64,000 nucleotides of DNA from Candidatus Vicinibacter affinis (GTDB lineage: Bacteria; Bacteroidota; Bacteroidia; Chitinophagales; Saprospiraceae), in assembly GCA_016714365.1 (NCBI GenBank), contig JADJNH010000006.1, forward strand, positions 310,001 to 374,000, read 5' to 3'. Each line of letters opens with the position of its first letter. Position 1 is the stretch's first letter. A program made the translations under genes and the position numbers. Under the pieces are notes generated by a model that saw only the letters and a list, made by a program, of their open reading frames with translations, searched no databases and had not been told where the DNA came from. This document shows positions 25,286 through 34,808 of this stretch, piece by piece.

Positions 25286-25744
25286 ATGGGCAAGAAATCA
25301 CTTCAATTGCAACAGCTTAACAGCAAAATGCTGGGCTATGCCACGCTAAAGCAAGTAGCGGTACCGCCTACCGGTTGGATAAAAGCCATCCGCAACGCCA
25401 TAGGTATGTCTATGCAGCAATTAGGCAACAAACTATCTGTTTCCAAGCAAGGAATACTGGATATAGAAAAGCGGGAAAAAGAAGGGTCCATCACCATCAG
25501 GTCGCTGAAAGAAATAGCCCGGGTATTGGATATGCAATTGGTATATGGCTTTGTTCCAAATGACGGATCATTGGACGCATTAATTGAAAAGCGGGCCAAA
25601 GAACTGGCCACCAAAATTGTGTTGCGTACCTCCAATACCATGAAATTGGAAGACCAGGGTAATACCAACAAGCGCATTGAAAAGGCCATCAAAGAAAGAG
25701 CCGAAGAAATTAAAAACGAAATGCCTAAAATTTTATGGGATTAG
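25286..25744 (+). CDS. Mobile mystery protein A (HTH antitoxin-like regulator)
   Basis: 152 residues. Residues about 35-90 form an XRE-type helix-turn-helix (MSMQQLGNKLSVSKQGILDI ...). The opening LQQLNSKMLGYATLKQVAVPPTGWIKAIR is typical of TIGR02612. The charged C-terminal helix probably contacts the Fic partner. Members pair with mobile mystery protein B on plasmids and islands. It overlaps the next gene by 10 bases. The palindromes upstream suggest autoregulation. Confidence 0.9.
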   Translation: MGKKSLQLQQLNSKMLGYATLKQVAVPPTGWIKAIRNAIGMSMQQLGNKLSVSKQGILDIEKREKEGSITIRSLKEIARVLDMQLVYGFVPNDGSLDALIEKRAKELATKIVLRTSNTMKLEDQGNTNKRIEKAIKERAEEIKNEMPKILWD

Positions 25745-26331
25745 ATTTTGACTCCATAGATGGACAAACCCCCATAGAAGAAGAAGAGAAAGAAGGCCTT
25801 CTTATTCCTACCATTGCCACCCGTGGCGAGTTAGACGAGTTTGAGCAGCAGAATATTGAACAGGCAGTACAATGGACACTAGGGCGTGCCTTTAAGCCGG
25901 AGCTGATTTTTACTGAAGAATTTATCCGCACGGTGCATAAACGAATGTATGCCGATGTGTGGGCATGGGCAGGTGAGTTCCGGAAAACCAATAAGAACAT
26001 TGGCGTTGATATATGGCAAATACCATCCAACCTTAAATACTTGTTGGATGATGCTCAGTATTGGTACGAAAACAATACCTACCCACCCGATGAAATGGCT
26101 GTAAGATTCAAGCACCGCCTGGTAAGTATTCATTGCTTTCCAAACGGCAATGGAAGGCATAGTCGATTAATGGCCGATATTATCATCGAAAAACTATACA
26201 AGCAGCCTGTTTTTAGTTGGGGTGCTGCCAAGCTTTCCAGCGAAGGAGATAGCCGTAAAGCCTATCTCAAAGCTGTTAAAATTGCCGATCAAGGCGATTA
26301 CAGTTTGCTGCTGGCGTTTGCCAGATCATAA
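25735..26331 (+). CDS. Mobile mystery protein B (Fic-domain protein)
   Basis: 198 residues. The Fic motif HCFPNGNGRHSR (about 133-144) matches HxFxxGNGRxxR, with the catalytic His and the nucleotide-binding Gly/Arg residues. The first Phe of the motif aligns as CF. Fic enzymes transfer AMP or other nucleotides to target proteins. The N-terminal TRGELDEFEQQNIEQA is characteristic of TIGR02613. No self-inhibitory (S/T)xxxE(G/N) helix is obvious, so control by the partner A protein is plausible. Confidence 0.92.
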   Translation: MGLDFDSIDGQTPIEEEEKEGLLIPTIATRGELDEFEQQNIEQAVQWTLGRAFKPELIFTEEFIRTVHKRMYADVWAWAGEFRKTNKNIGVDIWQIPSNLKYLLDDAQYWYENNTYPPDEMAVRFKHRLVSIHCFPNGNGRHSRLMADIIIEKLYKQPVFSWGAAKLSSEGDSRKAYLKAVKIADQGDYSLLLAFARS

Positions 26332-26501
26332 AGTATCGCAACCATCCATTTTTATACAATGATTTGAAAAAGAGATAAACTTACCTTATTACTTATCATA
26401 ATAAATTGTACCCTATTTGTACCTTGAAAAGTAGTCTGGCATATTGTCACAAAATTATGATCTGAAATTAATGAACATGCACAAAAGCCAATTGATAAAA
26501 T

Positions 26502-27176
26502 TCAAATAATTTTACCATCCTCCATTTGAATAATCCGATGAGTGCGTTTTGCAAATTCGTAATCATGGGTGACAATCAGAAGTGATTGGTTAAAAAGAGC
26601 GCTTAACTCCTGAAATATTTCGAAAACAATCTCACTGTTTTTTTTATCCAAATTACCGGTTGGTTCATCGCCCATGATGATCACAGGATCATTGATAAGC
26701 GCGCGTGCAATGGCCACTCGCTGCTTCTGTCCGCCCGACAACTGATTGGGTCTTTTCAATGCTTCATTTTCAATACCCAGTACTTTAAGTTTTTCATAAG
26801 CCCGATGTTCCACTTCCTTTTCTGAATGCAAACCCAATTTAAGTCCAGGCAACATTACATTTTGGAGTACCGAAAACTCGTTTAGCAAATAATGAAATTG
26901 GAAAATAAACCCAATTTTTTCGTTCCTCACTCTTGCCAGCTCTCCTTCTTTTTTATTGCGCATGAGGGTGCCATCTATCATCAACTCTCCTTCGTAATCG
27001 GTGTCCATGGTAGAAAGAATATACAGCAGCGTCGACTTACCGCAGCCCGATTTACCGATGATCGAAACAAACTCAGCTTTATCAATTTCAAAAGTGATGT
27101 CCTTCAACACTTGTACTGAGAATGGATCATGAAAATATTTTGAAATATTCCGAGTCTGCAATATTGGTGAAGCCAT
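26502..27176 (-). CDS. ABC transporter ATP-binding protein (MacB/LolD type)
   Basis: 224 residues, complete nucleotide-binding domain: Walker A GKSGCGKS (41-48), signature LSGGQ (146-150) and Walker B VIIMGDEPTGNLD (from 165). The EPTGNLD stretch is typical of the LolD/MacB/FtsE group. It is the last gene of the MFP-permease-ATPase operon; the permease stop lies 1 base upstream of its start. Confidence 0.93.
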   Translation of the reverse strand: MASPILQTRNISKYFHDPFSVQVLKDITFEIDKAEFVSIIGKSGCGKSTLLYILSTMDTDYEGELMIDGTLMRNKKEGELARVRNEKIGFIFQFHYLLNEFSVLQNVMLPGLKLGLHSEKEVEHRAYEKLKVLGIENEALKRPNQLSGGQKQRVAIARALINDPVIIMGDEPTGNLDKKNSEIVFEIFQELSALFNQSLLIVTHDYEFAKRTHRIIQMEDGKII

Positions 27177-27177
27177 G

Positions 27178-28437
27178 TTATTTACCTCTAATTATAATGA
27201 CAGGATCTATTTTGCTGGCTTTTCGAGAAGGGAAGTAACCTGCGAAATAGGTGGTCAGCAGAGAAAATATTGCACCTATCGCATAAAACTTTGGGTCATA
27301 ATCTATAGGATAAGTTTTTACTGCGGGTAGTGAAGCTGTATTAAAAGGAATTAAATCAATGAGCGCAGACAATCCCAATCCAAAAAACAAACCAAATAAT
27401 CCACCTACGATTCCAATTGTTGAGGCGATGGTAGTGAAAATAAGTTTTACATCTTTACCGGAAAATCCTGTTGCTTTTAAAATAGCAATGGAATCCATCT
27501 TCTCATAAATCATCATGTTCAGAATATTGTAAATACCAAAGCCGGCCACAATCAGCAAAGTGATTCCCACAGCATAAGAAATGAGTGTCCTAACAAAACT
27601 CCCTGTTTCAAATTGTGCATTGGCTGTTTGAATATCTACAGCGTCTAATTCAAATAATTTTTCATACTCCTTTGCAACGGCAGGAGCAGACATAATATCT
27701 TTGATCTTTATCTGAATATCCGTAACAAAATTTGAAGACTCCCCAAGCATTTTTTGTGTAGTCTTCATCGAACAATAACTTTGTGCATTGTCAAACTCCC
27801 GAATGCCGGATTGAAAATTGCCCACTACCTTTAATTGAACCTGTTCACCTCTTGAAGTGGTCACTTGAATCATATCTCCAATTTGAACCAACATTTTGTC
27901 TGCCACGCCTTTTCCTAAAATGATGCTGTTCGGTATATTTTTAAGATCCATATAATCACCGGACACCACGTAATCCTTAAATAAAAATAATTTATTCTCC
28001 TCTTCCACATCAATGCCACTGATGATTCCGGTAAGATCTACTAAACCCACATTGTAAAAAACCTGTGCCGTAATTTTAGGGGCCACCCCAATAACGCGAT
28101 CATCCTTATTTAATGCAGCTATGGTAGCTCCGCTGTTGTATATTTCTGCCCGCTTTTTTTTGGGCTTTATGGAACTGATGAAATTATAAAACCCTTTAAA
28201 TGAAACAGACTTATCAATTGGCTGCTGGTCTGACGGTTTAATCTCATTGAATAAAAGTATATGTGGCGTTCTGTTAAGTATCAGCCCATCCAGCAATGTG
28301 TTTAGTCCGGACATAAAACTAAGCAGGGCAATAAACATGGTAATGCTGAAGGTAACCCCAATGGCAGCAACCATGGTTTGTCTCCATCTTGCCATCAATA
28401 AGGAAAGAGAAATTCTGGCTATAAGTTTATACTTCAT
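27178..28437 (-). CDS. ABC transporter permease, FtsX/MacB type
   Basis: 419 residues. An N-terminal membrane segment (about 20-45) is followed by a periplasmic MacB_PCD domain (about 46-270). Three C-terminal FtsX-type membrane segments follow, starting at TLISYAVGITLLIVAGFGIY. The MacB fold transmits force to a periplasmic partner rather than moving substrate through a channel. It overlaps the MFP gene by 4 bases (ATGA), showing coupled translation. Confidence 0.92.
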   Translation of the reverse strand: MKYKLIARISLSLLMARWRQTMVAAIGVTFSITMFIALLSFMSGLNTLLDGLILNRTPHILLFNEIKPSDQQPIDKSVSFKGFYNFISSIKPKKKRAEIYNSGATIAALNKDDRVIGVAPKITAQVFYNVGLVDLTGIISGIDVEEENKLFLFKDYVVSGDYMDLKNIPNSIILGKGVADKMLVQIGDMIQVTTSRGEQVQLKVVGNFQSGIREFDNAQSYCSMKTTQKMLGESSNFVTDIQIKIKDIMSAPAVAKEYEKLFELDAVDIQTANAQFETGSFVRTLISYAVGITLLIVAGFGIYNILNMMIYEKMDSIAILKATGFSGKDVKLIFTTIASTIGIVGGLFGLFFGLGLSALIDLIPFNTASLPAVKTYPIDYDPKFYAIGAIFSLLTTYFAGYFPSRKASKIDPVIIIRGK

Positions 28438-29516
28438 TCCGGAGGTTCTAATAATTCATCTTCAGGGGAAACGCCTGACAGTATTTCGACTTTTTGATAA
28501 TCCTTTAATCCTATTTTTACTATTACTTTTTCTCCATTGCTTTTAATTACCATCGAATCGTTCACCAAATATTTCCTTGGAATCAGCATTGCTTTATCCT
28601 TGGAAGAAATTACGATGTTTGCCTCAAAAGAAATATTGGGATACAATATTTCAGGACGCTCCATAAATTCAGCCTCTACCAAAAATGTTTTGCTGCGTTC
28701 ATTCATTATAGGGTTTATTTTGGTAACCTTCGCTTCAAAAATCTTTCCTCTATAACTGTCCAAGGTTAAATGCACACGAAGATCTTTACGAATTTTAATA
28801 ATATCAAATTCATCCACTTCCATTTCCAATATAAAACTACCCGCATCGCCGATCACGCATATTGGTGTTTGTGGTCCAACAATCTCTCCCAAATTTTTGG
28901 AAATGCTGTAAACCATTCCATCAATCTCACTCCGCAAGATGTATTCACTTTTGAGGCTGTTCGATATGAGCAGATTTTTCTTGGCCTGAGAAGAATTAAA
29001 AGTCAACTGACGCTTGAGATCGTTGTATCTTAAAATGGAAGAAAGGTAAGAAGTTCTGGAATTCTGATAAGCGAGTTCCTTCTGTTCTAATTCTGCCTTT
29101 GACCCAATCTCCTGCTGCCACAGAGATTTTTGTCTGAAATAAAGGAGGGAGTCATTTTTCATTTTGTTGAATGAAAAGTCAATCAACATTTTGGCTTCGC
29201 TTAATTTGCCCTGATTGGCCTGTATATCTGTAAAGGAAGCATTGAGTTCTGCATTTTCCCTATTCAATCGTTGAATTTCACTGGAGATCGACAAAATAGG
29301 TGTCCCTTTCTTTACAGTATCCCCTTCTGAAACATATAATTTATTTATAACCCCACTGACCGTGGCAAACGCCTGATACTGATTTTTACTTCTCACGACC
29401 CCTGATGCATAGATAGATTCAGTGACCGCTCCTACAGTAGGCCTTACTTTTTGTACTTTACGATCGCAGGCAAGAATGAAAATTGCAATAAAAAAAAATG
29501 CTAAGAATCCCCTCAT
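28434..29516 (-). CDS. Membrane-fusion protein (HlyD/MacA family), lipoprotein
   Basis: About 360 residues from the ATG at 29514-29516; upstream in-frame starts to 29564 exist, but this one gives a clean lipoprotein signal (FFFIAIFILAC). A barrel-sandwich/lipoyl domain (SGVINKLYVSEGDTVKKGTP), a long coiled-coil hairpin (about 80-200) and a beta-barrel region follow. It should link the permease to an outer-membrane factor; no TolC-like gene is beside it. First gene of the three-gene exporter operon; substrate unknown. Confidence 0.9.
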   Translation of the reverse strand: MRGFLAFFFIAIFILACDRKVQKVRPTVGAVTESIYASGVVRSKNQYQAFATVSGVINKLYVSEGDTVKKGTPILSISSEIQRLNRENAELNASFTDIQANQGKLSEAKMLIDFSFNKMKNDSLLYFRQKSLWQQEIGSKAELEQKELAYQNSRTSYLSSILRYNDLKRQLTFNSSQAKKNLLISNSLKSEYILRSEIDGMVYSISKNLGEIVGPQTPICVIGDAGSFILEMEVDEFDIIKIRKDLRVHLTLDSYRGKIFEAKVTKINPIMNERSKTFLVEAEFMERPEILYPNISFEANIVISSKDKAMLIPRKYLVNDSMVIKSNGEKVIVKIGLKDYQKVEILSGVSPEDELLEPPE

Positions 29517-29564
29517 CAAACAAAGATCCAATAAATAAGAGATTCGGAGTATGATATCTGTCAT

Positions 29565-30201
29565 TTAAATTTCTGATATCCATCAATTTATGCAATAATG
29601 TAACAATTCTTAAATTCACGAAAGACCAATTATAATCTGATGAGCATTTCATAACAGGTGGTGGATACAAAAAAAAATACTTGTCTAAACTTTAGCGGCA
29701 GAAATAGCTTTTAGGCTTTAAACTAAAAGATATTGCATCAGCAAATTCCTTAAAGATTTTTTATGGACTAAAAAATTCAATTGAAGACTAACCTATTTAA
29801 TTATTTGAAAGGAAAATACATTCCCTTGATAGGATCCAGTGAATACTCAAAAAGAATTGTAAAGCACTTGCACTTTTTAAAATTTCAACAGCCATGGCAT
29901 TTTCCTGGTTAGAAGCCAGACTGTTCATGAAAGATTTAATCTTTAAATTTCAATCGTCAGTAAATTAATTGCAGTCTACCCGGAGAACAATTTACACCAT
30001 TTATGCATTCGTTAGCCCGATGTTTCAGAAATAAGTTACTTTTGAATATAAATAAATTTCTTCCCTGCTGTTCCGTGCCTAAAATTCGTGAAATAATTGG
30101 CAAATCATGTCACCTATTTGAAAATTAACATTGAATTCATCACAGAAAAGGAACCGATCCAATTTGTTAACAATTTATATAATAAAGTTGAATTAAAAAA
30201 A
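29565..30201. other. Intergenic, no feature seen
   Basis: 640 bp between the divergent exporter operon and the glycine-zipper gene. An in-frame extension of the small gene back to 30097 exists but looks unlike its body. No repeat or RNA gene was recognised. Confidence 0.4.
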
Positions 30202-30387
30202 ATGAATATGCCAGAAAGTAAAAAAAGAAATGCAGGGAATGGAATTGGCCTTGGAGTTGCACTTGGAGTTGTATTTGGGGTCGTGTATGGCTCTAAGTAT
30301 GGAAACCTTTCTAAAAGCATGGCAATTGGTCTTGCCATGGGTGCAGCAATCGGGGCCATTTTTGACTTTGCAGGCAAGGAAAAATAA
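30202..30387 (+). CDS. Small glycine-zipper membrane protein, 61 aa
   Basis: Start chosen at the ATG 30202 (MNMPESKKRNAGNG). It has two GxxxG-rich hydrophobic helices (GIGLGVALGVVFGVVYG and AIGLAMGAAIGAIFDF) separated by a short loop, and a charged end. This is the pattern of glycine-zipper helical hairpins that pack in membranes. It lies 87 bp upstream of the slipin gene in the same direction and is possibly functionally linked. The function is unknown. Confidence 0.6.
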   Translation: MNMPESKKRNAGNGIGLGVALGVVFGVVYGSKYGNLSKSMAIGLAMGAAIGAIFDFAGKEK

Positions 30388-30474
30388 ATTTTAGGATACA
30401 AAGTTCTGGAATCCTCCAATCGTTGGTATAAAAAAAATTAAGAATTTAAATAATCAGTATAAATCCAGATAGAC

Positions 30475-31242
30475 ATGACATTCATAACCATCATCGGAAT
30501 TACCATTGTATTCCTTTTATCAGGACTGCGCATAGCCTTCGAATTCCAACGAGGTGTAATTTTTAGACTCGGCCGCTTTTTGACCATAAAAGGTCCAGGG
30601 CTTTATTGGATTATTCCACTCGTTGACAGACAAGTAAAGGTTGATATCAGAACTAAAACAGTTGACCTTGAGCAACAAGAAACCATCACAAAAGATAGTG
30701 TGACTATAAAAGTAAATGCAGTTTTATGGTTTAAAATCACCAACCCTGAAGATGCCATCATAAAAGTTGCAGATTATAACAAAGCTGTGTACCAATTTTC
30801 AGTAACTGCTCTTCGAAATATAATTGGCCAGCATTCTCTGGACGAAGTGTTAAGAGAAAGAGAGGAGATCAATGGAACGCTCCAAAAAATTGTTGATTCG
30901 ACCACGGAGCCCTGGGGTATTAAAATTGAAATGGTCGAAATGAAAGATGTAGAAATACCCGAAGCTATGCAAAGGGCGATGGCAAGGGAAGCCGAGGCCA
31001 TCCGAGAAAAACGAGCCCGCATAGTAAAAGCCGAAGCAGAACTAGAAGCCTCCATTAAACTCACTCAAGGAGCCAAAGAAATGGAAGGGAGTCCAATAGC
31101 GCTGGAATTAAGAAGGATGCAAATGTTATCTGAAATTGGGATTGACAACAACACCACTACTATTGTGCTTGTACCTTCTGACTTCACCAATGCTGCTAAA
31201 AGTTTTAGTGAACTGGCAAATAGAAACAAAGCTGCCTTGTAA
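30475..31242 (+). CDS. Slipin (stomatin-like SPFH-domain membrane protein)
   Basis: 255 residues. An N-terminal membrane segment (FITIIGITIVFLLSGLRIAF) is followed by the SPFH/band-7 domain (ERGVIFRLGRF-like start FQRGVIFRLGRF, then KGPGLYWIIPLVDR and TKTVDLEQQETITKDSV). A coiled-coil C-terminus (AMAREAEAIREKRARIVKAE) is typical of slipins, which form oligomeric scaffolds in the inner membrane. The usual NfeD partner is absent here. Confidence 0.93.
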   Translation: MTFITIIGITIVFLLSGLRIAFEFQRGVIFRLGRFLTIKGPGLYWIIPLVDRQVKVDIRTKTVDLEQQETITKDSVTIKVNAVLWFKITNPEDAIIKVADYNKAVYQFSVTALRNIIGQHSLDEVLREREEINGTLQKIVDSTTEPWGIKIEMVEMKDVEIPEAMQRAMAREAEAIREKRARIVKAEAELEASIKLTQGAKEMEGSPIALELRRMQMLSEIGIDNNTTTIVLVPSDFTNAAKSFSELANRNKAAL

Positions 31243-31601
31243 TATTTACACTTCTAAACAGAATGGCACTTAAAAATGAGTCCCCCAGTAAATATTGAAA
31301 AATATTGATTATTGAAGGAATATAATTCTTTAAAAAAAACCAGGACACTCAACAATAAATAATTGGGTTTTATACAAATAAAAAACCAGACCTCTTGTGG
31401 TAAGATGCTGCTTTTATGTCTTATTTAAGAGAAAATAAAATATTTTTTTCAACATCAAGATCCTTGCAAAAGATGCTATTCTATTTAGAATTTTAGTTAA
31501 GACAATTTAGTTCACTTCAATTCTTACCAAAATTAAAATTAGCAGGATTGGACAAGTGGTAAAACCTCCAACCATCCTACTTTTGCATCAAAGTAAAAAT
31601 T
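31243..31601. promoter_or_regulatory. Intergenic with -7 box of the M43 protease gene
   Basis: TACTTTTG at 31578-31585, 16 bases before the ATG at 31602, matches TAnnTTTG; a -33 TTG at the right spacing is not clear. The rest of the 359 bp shows no gene. Confidence 0.35.
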
Positions 31602-33725
31602 ATGAAAAACAGATTGTTTGCAATAATTATATGGACTCTTTTTTTGTTAACCAGCTCAAATGCTTTGAGATCACAAAGCCAGCATTTATGCGGACAACAT
31701 GCGGTCACTTCCAATTGGTTTGAAAAAAATCCTGACTTAAAAATCAATTATGAGCGAACAGCACAAAATATTCAAAGATCCCTTCACTCAAAAATAAATG
31801 GAAACCAGGATCAACCAACTGAAGAAATCATTACCATTCCGGTAGTTTTTCACATTCTACATCTGGGAGGTCCTGAGAATATAAGTGACGAACAAATATT
31901 TGATCAAATAAGAATTTTGAATCGCGATTACCAGAAACTTAATGCGGATACTTCGCAGGTAGTATCTGCATTCAAAAACAAGATTGCCAAAGTTGGATTT
32001 AAATTTGTGCTGGCAGGGATAGACCCTGAAGGAAATTGCACCAATGGAATCGTGAGGCATTACAGCAGTAAAAATTTCTGGAATGCCGATAGTCTTCAAG
32101 ATTTTACTTTTACCTGGCCACCAGAAAGATACTTAAACTTCTACATTGTTAAATCCATAAACCTTGCACCCGCCTATACTTTTTTACCTGGAATCGGCAT
32201 TCCCAATCATGCGGATGCTGTGGTATGTGAATCCTGGTTGGTAGGTAGTATCGGCACGGCCACTCCGGCCAATTCAAGAGTACTGACACATGAGGTAGGA
32301 CATTGGTTTGGTTTGCCACACATTTGGGGTGTAAGCAATGCTCCAGGAGTAGCTTGCGGAGATGACTTCGTGGATGATACGCCTGTTACAAAAGGATTTG
32401 TAAGTTGCAATATCAATAACGCTGCGGTATGTGATCCAAACTTTGAGGAAAATGTTCAAAATTATATGGATTATGCACCTTGCAAACTTATGTTTACCAA
32501 TGGGCAGTCAGACTATATGCATGAGACCATTGAATTGGGCTTGAACAAGAGAGATCAGTTGGTGAGTATGACTAATTTAAATTCAACAGGCGTACTTGGC
32601 AATCCGCCCTGCAGAAATAAAGCAGATTTTGTAGCTTCTTACACAGCAGTTTGCAAAGGAGAGAGCATTGCATTTTCCAATCAGAGTCAGACTGGGGCAG
32701 ACAGTGTACAACTTACATGGTTTATAGAAGGAGGAATTCCTTCTGTTGCAAGTGATCCTGTCATTGAGATCAGATTTCCGGATACCGGAATATTTGAAAT
32801 CAAACTGTTGGTTACAAGTACTCAAACCATTGACAGTATATCAAAATTTATTAGGGTAACGGATGGAGAGAAGGGCTTACCTGCTCCACAAATGTACTCT
32901 TTTGAGGATGGAAGATTGCCTGATGAATTCAAAACTTATAATTTTGAATCCTCCGGTATTCAATGGGAGGTACTAAAAACGACCGGCGCTGTGAATACCC
33001 AGTCATGTGTATTCTTAAATCATGCCAATGGGATTAATTCAGATCATAGATCGTATCTTGAAACCCCCTATTATGATTTATCAAAAAACAATAAACCGAG
33101 TATGTCCTTTTATTATTCCTATGCTAAAAAGTATCCCAATCAAGCTGATTCATTCAGATTGGAATATACCTTGGACTGTGGTAAATCGTGGAATATATTT
33201 CAAGGTTTGCACAGCACTCAGATCATGTCCAATCTAACTGGGGGGATAGTAGCCTCCGCCTTTTACCCAAAAACATCAAAGGATTGGAGAAAACTTAACC
33301 TTACAAATTCTTTTGAACAAATTTTCAAAAACCAGCCAAGCGTAAAATTCAGGTTTTATTTTAAAAGTGACCCAAGAGCAAATGGCTCCAACAATATTTT
33401 TATTGATGAGATCAACATTAGTGATGAATCCATTACAGGTGTAACCAATAATAAAGATGAACCCGCCATTCAAATTTACCCCAACCCATCGAATTCCCTC
33501 GTTATCATTGATATAAAAAGTGATGACTTAGGTGAATCTGAAATAGAAATTGGAAATCTTACGAACTTTTCCACAGAAATAATAAAACCAGTCTACACTT
33601 ACGAAGGGAAAACCAGATTTATCCTGAATACAATGGGACATATGCAACCTGGGATTTATTTCTTACGAATCAAGAAAGAAGGTTACACAGAAATTATAAG
33701 AAAAATAGTGTTGCTAGAAAAATAA
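31602..33725 (+). CDS. Secreted M43 (cytophagalysin/pappalysin-like) metalloprotease with T9SS domain
   Basis: 707 residues with a signal peptide. The zinc motif HEVGHWFGLPH starts at residue 230, followed by the Met-turn-like segment NVQNYMDYAPCKLMFT, as in family M43. Next come a PKD-like beta domain (about 345-420) and a jelly-roll/MAM-like region (about 430-610). A C-terminal T9SS sorting domain ends it (IQIYPNPSNSLVIIDI ... GIYFLRIKKEGY). It is expected at the surface or in the medium, degrading proteins. Convergent with the AraC gene. Confidence 0.93.
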   Translation: MKNRLFAIIIWTLFLLTSSNALRSQSQHLCGQHAVTSNWFEKNPDLKINYERTAQNIQRSLHSKINGNQDQPTEEIITIPVVFHILHLGGPENISDEQIFDQIRILNRDYQKLNADTSQVVSAFKNKIAKVGFKFVLAGIDPEGNCTNGIVRHYSSKNFWNADSLQDFTFTWPPERYLNFYIVKSINLAPAYTFLPGIGIPNHADAVVCESWLVGSIGTATPANSRVLTHEVGHWFGLPHIWGVSNAPGVACGDDFVDDTPVTKGFVSCNINNAAVCDPNFEENVQNYMDYAPCKLMFTNGQSDYMHETIELGLNKRDQLVSMTNLNSTGVLGNPPCRNKADFVASYTAVCKGESIAFSNQSQTGADSVQLTWFIEGGIPSVASDPVIEIRFPDTGIFEIKLLVTSTQTIDSISKFIRVTDGEKGLPAPQMYSFEDGRLPDEFKTYNFESSGIQWEVLKTTGAVNTQSCVFLNHANGINSDHRSYLETPYYDLSKNNKPSMSFYYSYAKKYPNQADSFRLEYTLDCGKSWNIFQGLHSTQIMSNLTGGIVASAFYPKTSKDWRKLNLTNSFEQIFKNQPSVKFRFYFKSDPRANGSNNIFIDEINISDESITGVTNNKDEPAIQIYPNPSNSLVIIDIKSDDLGESEIEIGNLTNFSTEIIKPVYTYEGKTRFILNTMGHMQPGIYFLRIKKEGYTEIIRKIVLLEK

Positions 33726-33781
33726 ATTTAAAATCAATAAAAAATAAACAGTGAAATTAAGTGTAAATAAAACTGTTCACT

Positions 33782-34672
33782 TTATTCTAGTGCCTTAGAA
33801 GGTGCTTTCCCAAAAAATTGTTTAAAAGCCTTGCTGAAGGAGTGGATATCACTGTATCCAACTTCAGTTGCCAAATTTGCTAATGGGATGGATTGCTTCT
33901 TCAGCAGTTCGTTGGCTTTCTGCATTCTTTTTTGCTTTATGTATTGATATGGGCTTTGGCCATAGGTATTTTTGAATAATCGAAAGAAATGGTATTGGGA
34001 TAAATTTGATTCAACAGCTATTTTAGAAACATCAATATCCATAGCAAAATACAGGTCAATAAAAGATTTGCCTTTAGCCAATTTCTTCAACAAATCTCTC
34101 TTTGTGGTAGATTTAACACAACGGATGGATTGCAATTGTTTCACCACGGGTATATAATCCGCTATGACACCTTCAGAGAGTTTATAGAAAAATTCCTTAC
34201 TAAATTCATAATCCCCATATGGGTTTTTTAGAAGGATGGCATCCAGGTGATTTAATTGTTTGCCCAAATGGGTTTGACTCGATTGAAGGTGATGTTCTAA
34301 AAAGTCAGGAGAATTAAAAAAATTGTCCAAAGCTAAGTCCGCAATATTGGTATCCGGCGCTTTGTAAATGGCGACAACTTCTGACAGAAGGTCACGCGCA
34401 ATGTCAATACAAATACCTTTCACATGTGCCTTACTGTCGATGCTTACCTTTCCTTCACAATGATTGTTGCACAATAAATATTCCCCCTGGTGCAACAAAT
34501 AATCTCTTTCCTTGAGTCTATACAATTCATCCCCTTGCATGACATATTTGATGGAAAAATTTTTGAATGGTAGTTTTGATTCAAAATTTTTACAAGAAGA
34601 ATACATAACAATATTGCCATCATGTTCACGGCCCTTACTCTTCACTCCATTGTCATCAACAGTCACATACAT
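33782..34672 (-). CDS. AraC-family transcriptional regulator
   Basis: 296 residues from the ATG at 34670-34672; an in-frame TTG at 34735 would add 21 atypical residues. The C-terminal 100 residues form two helix-turn-helix motifs (DVSKIAVESNLSQYHFFRLF and PLANLATEVGYSDIHSFSKA) with the typical ending FKQFFGKAPSKALE. The N-terminal 180 residues are a ligand or partner domain of unknown specificity. It follows the outer-membrane receptor gene by 130 bases on the same strand and may regulate it. Confidence 0.9.
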   Translation of the reverse strand: MYVTVDDNGVKSKGREHDGNIVMYSSCKNFESKLPFKNFSIKYVMQGDELYRLKERDYLLHQGEYLLCNNHCEGKVSIDSKAHVKGICIDIARDLLSEVVAIYKAPDTNIADLALDNFFNSPDFLEHHLQSSQTHLGKQLNHLDAILLKNPYGDYEFSKEFFYKLSEGVIADYIPVVKQLQSIRCVKSTTKRDLLKKLAKGKSFIDLYFAMDIDVSKIAVESNLSQYHFFRLFKNTYGQSPYQYIKQKRMQKANELLKKQSIPLANLATEVGYSDIHSFSKAFKQFFGKAPSKALE

Positions 34673-34808
34673 GAGATAAATAATTTGACCTAAAAATATG
34701 GATAAGTAAGCAGGTGGATCATTTTTTTCGACCAATTCCTTCTCACAACCGACAAAATAATAACTCTAATTTTTCTCCGGATTTTCATTTTAACGCAAGA
34801 GGAATGGA

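Noticed and set aside
25036..25320. 94-residue plus-strand frame as a gene
   Set aside because: It combines the primase-like relic with the operator region of the mobile-mystery operon and overlaps that gene's start.
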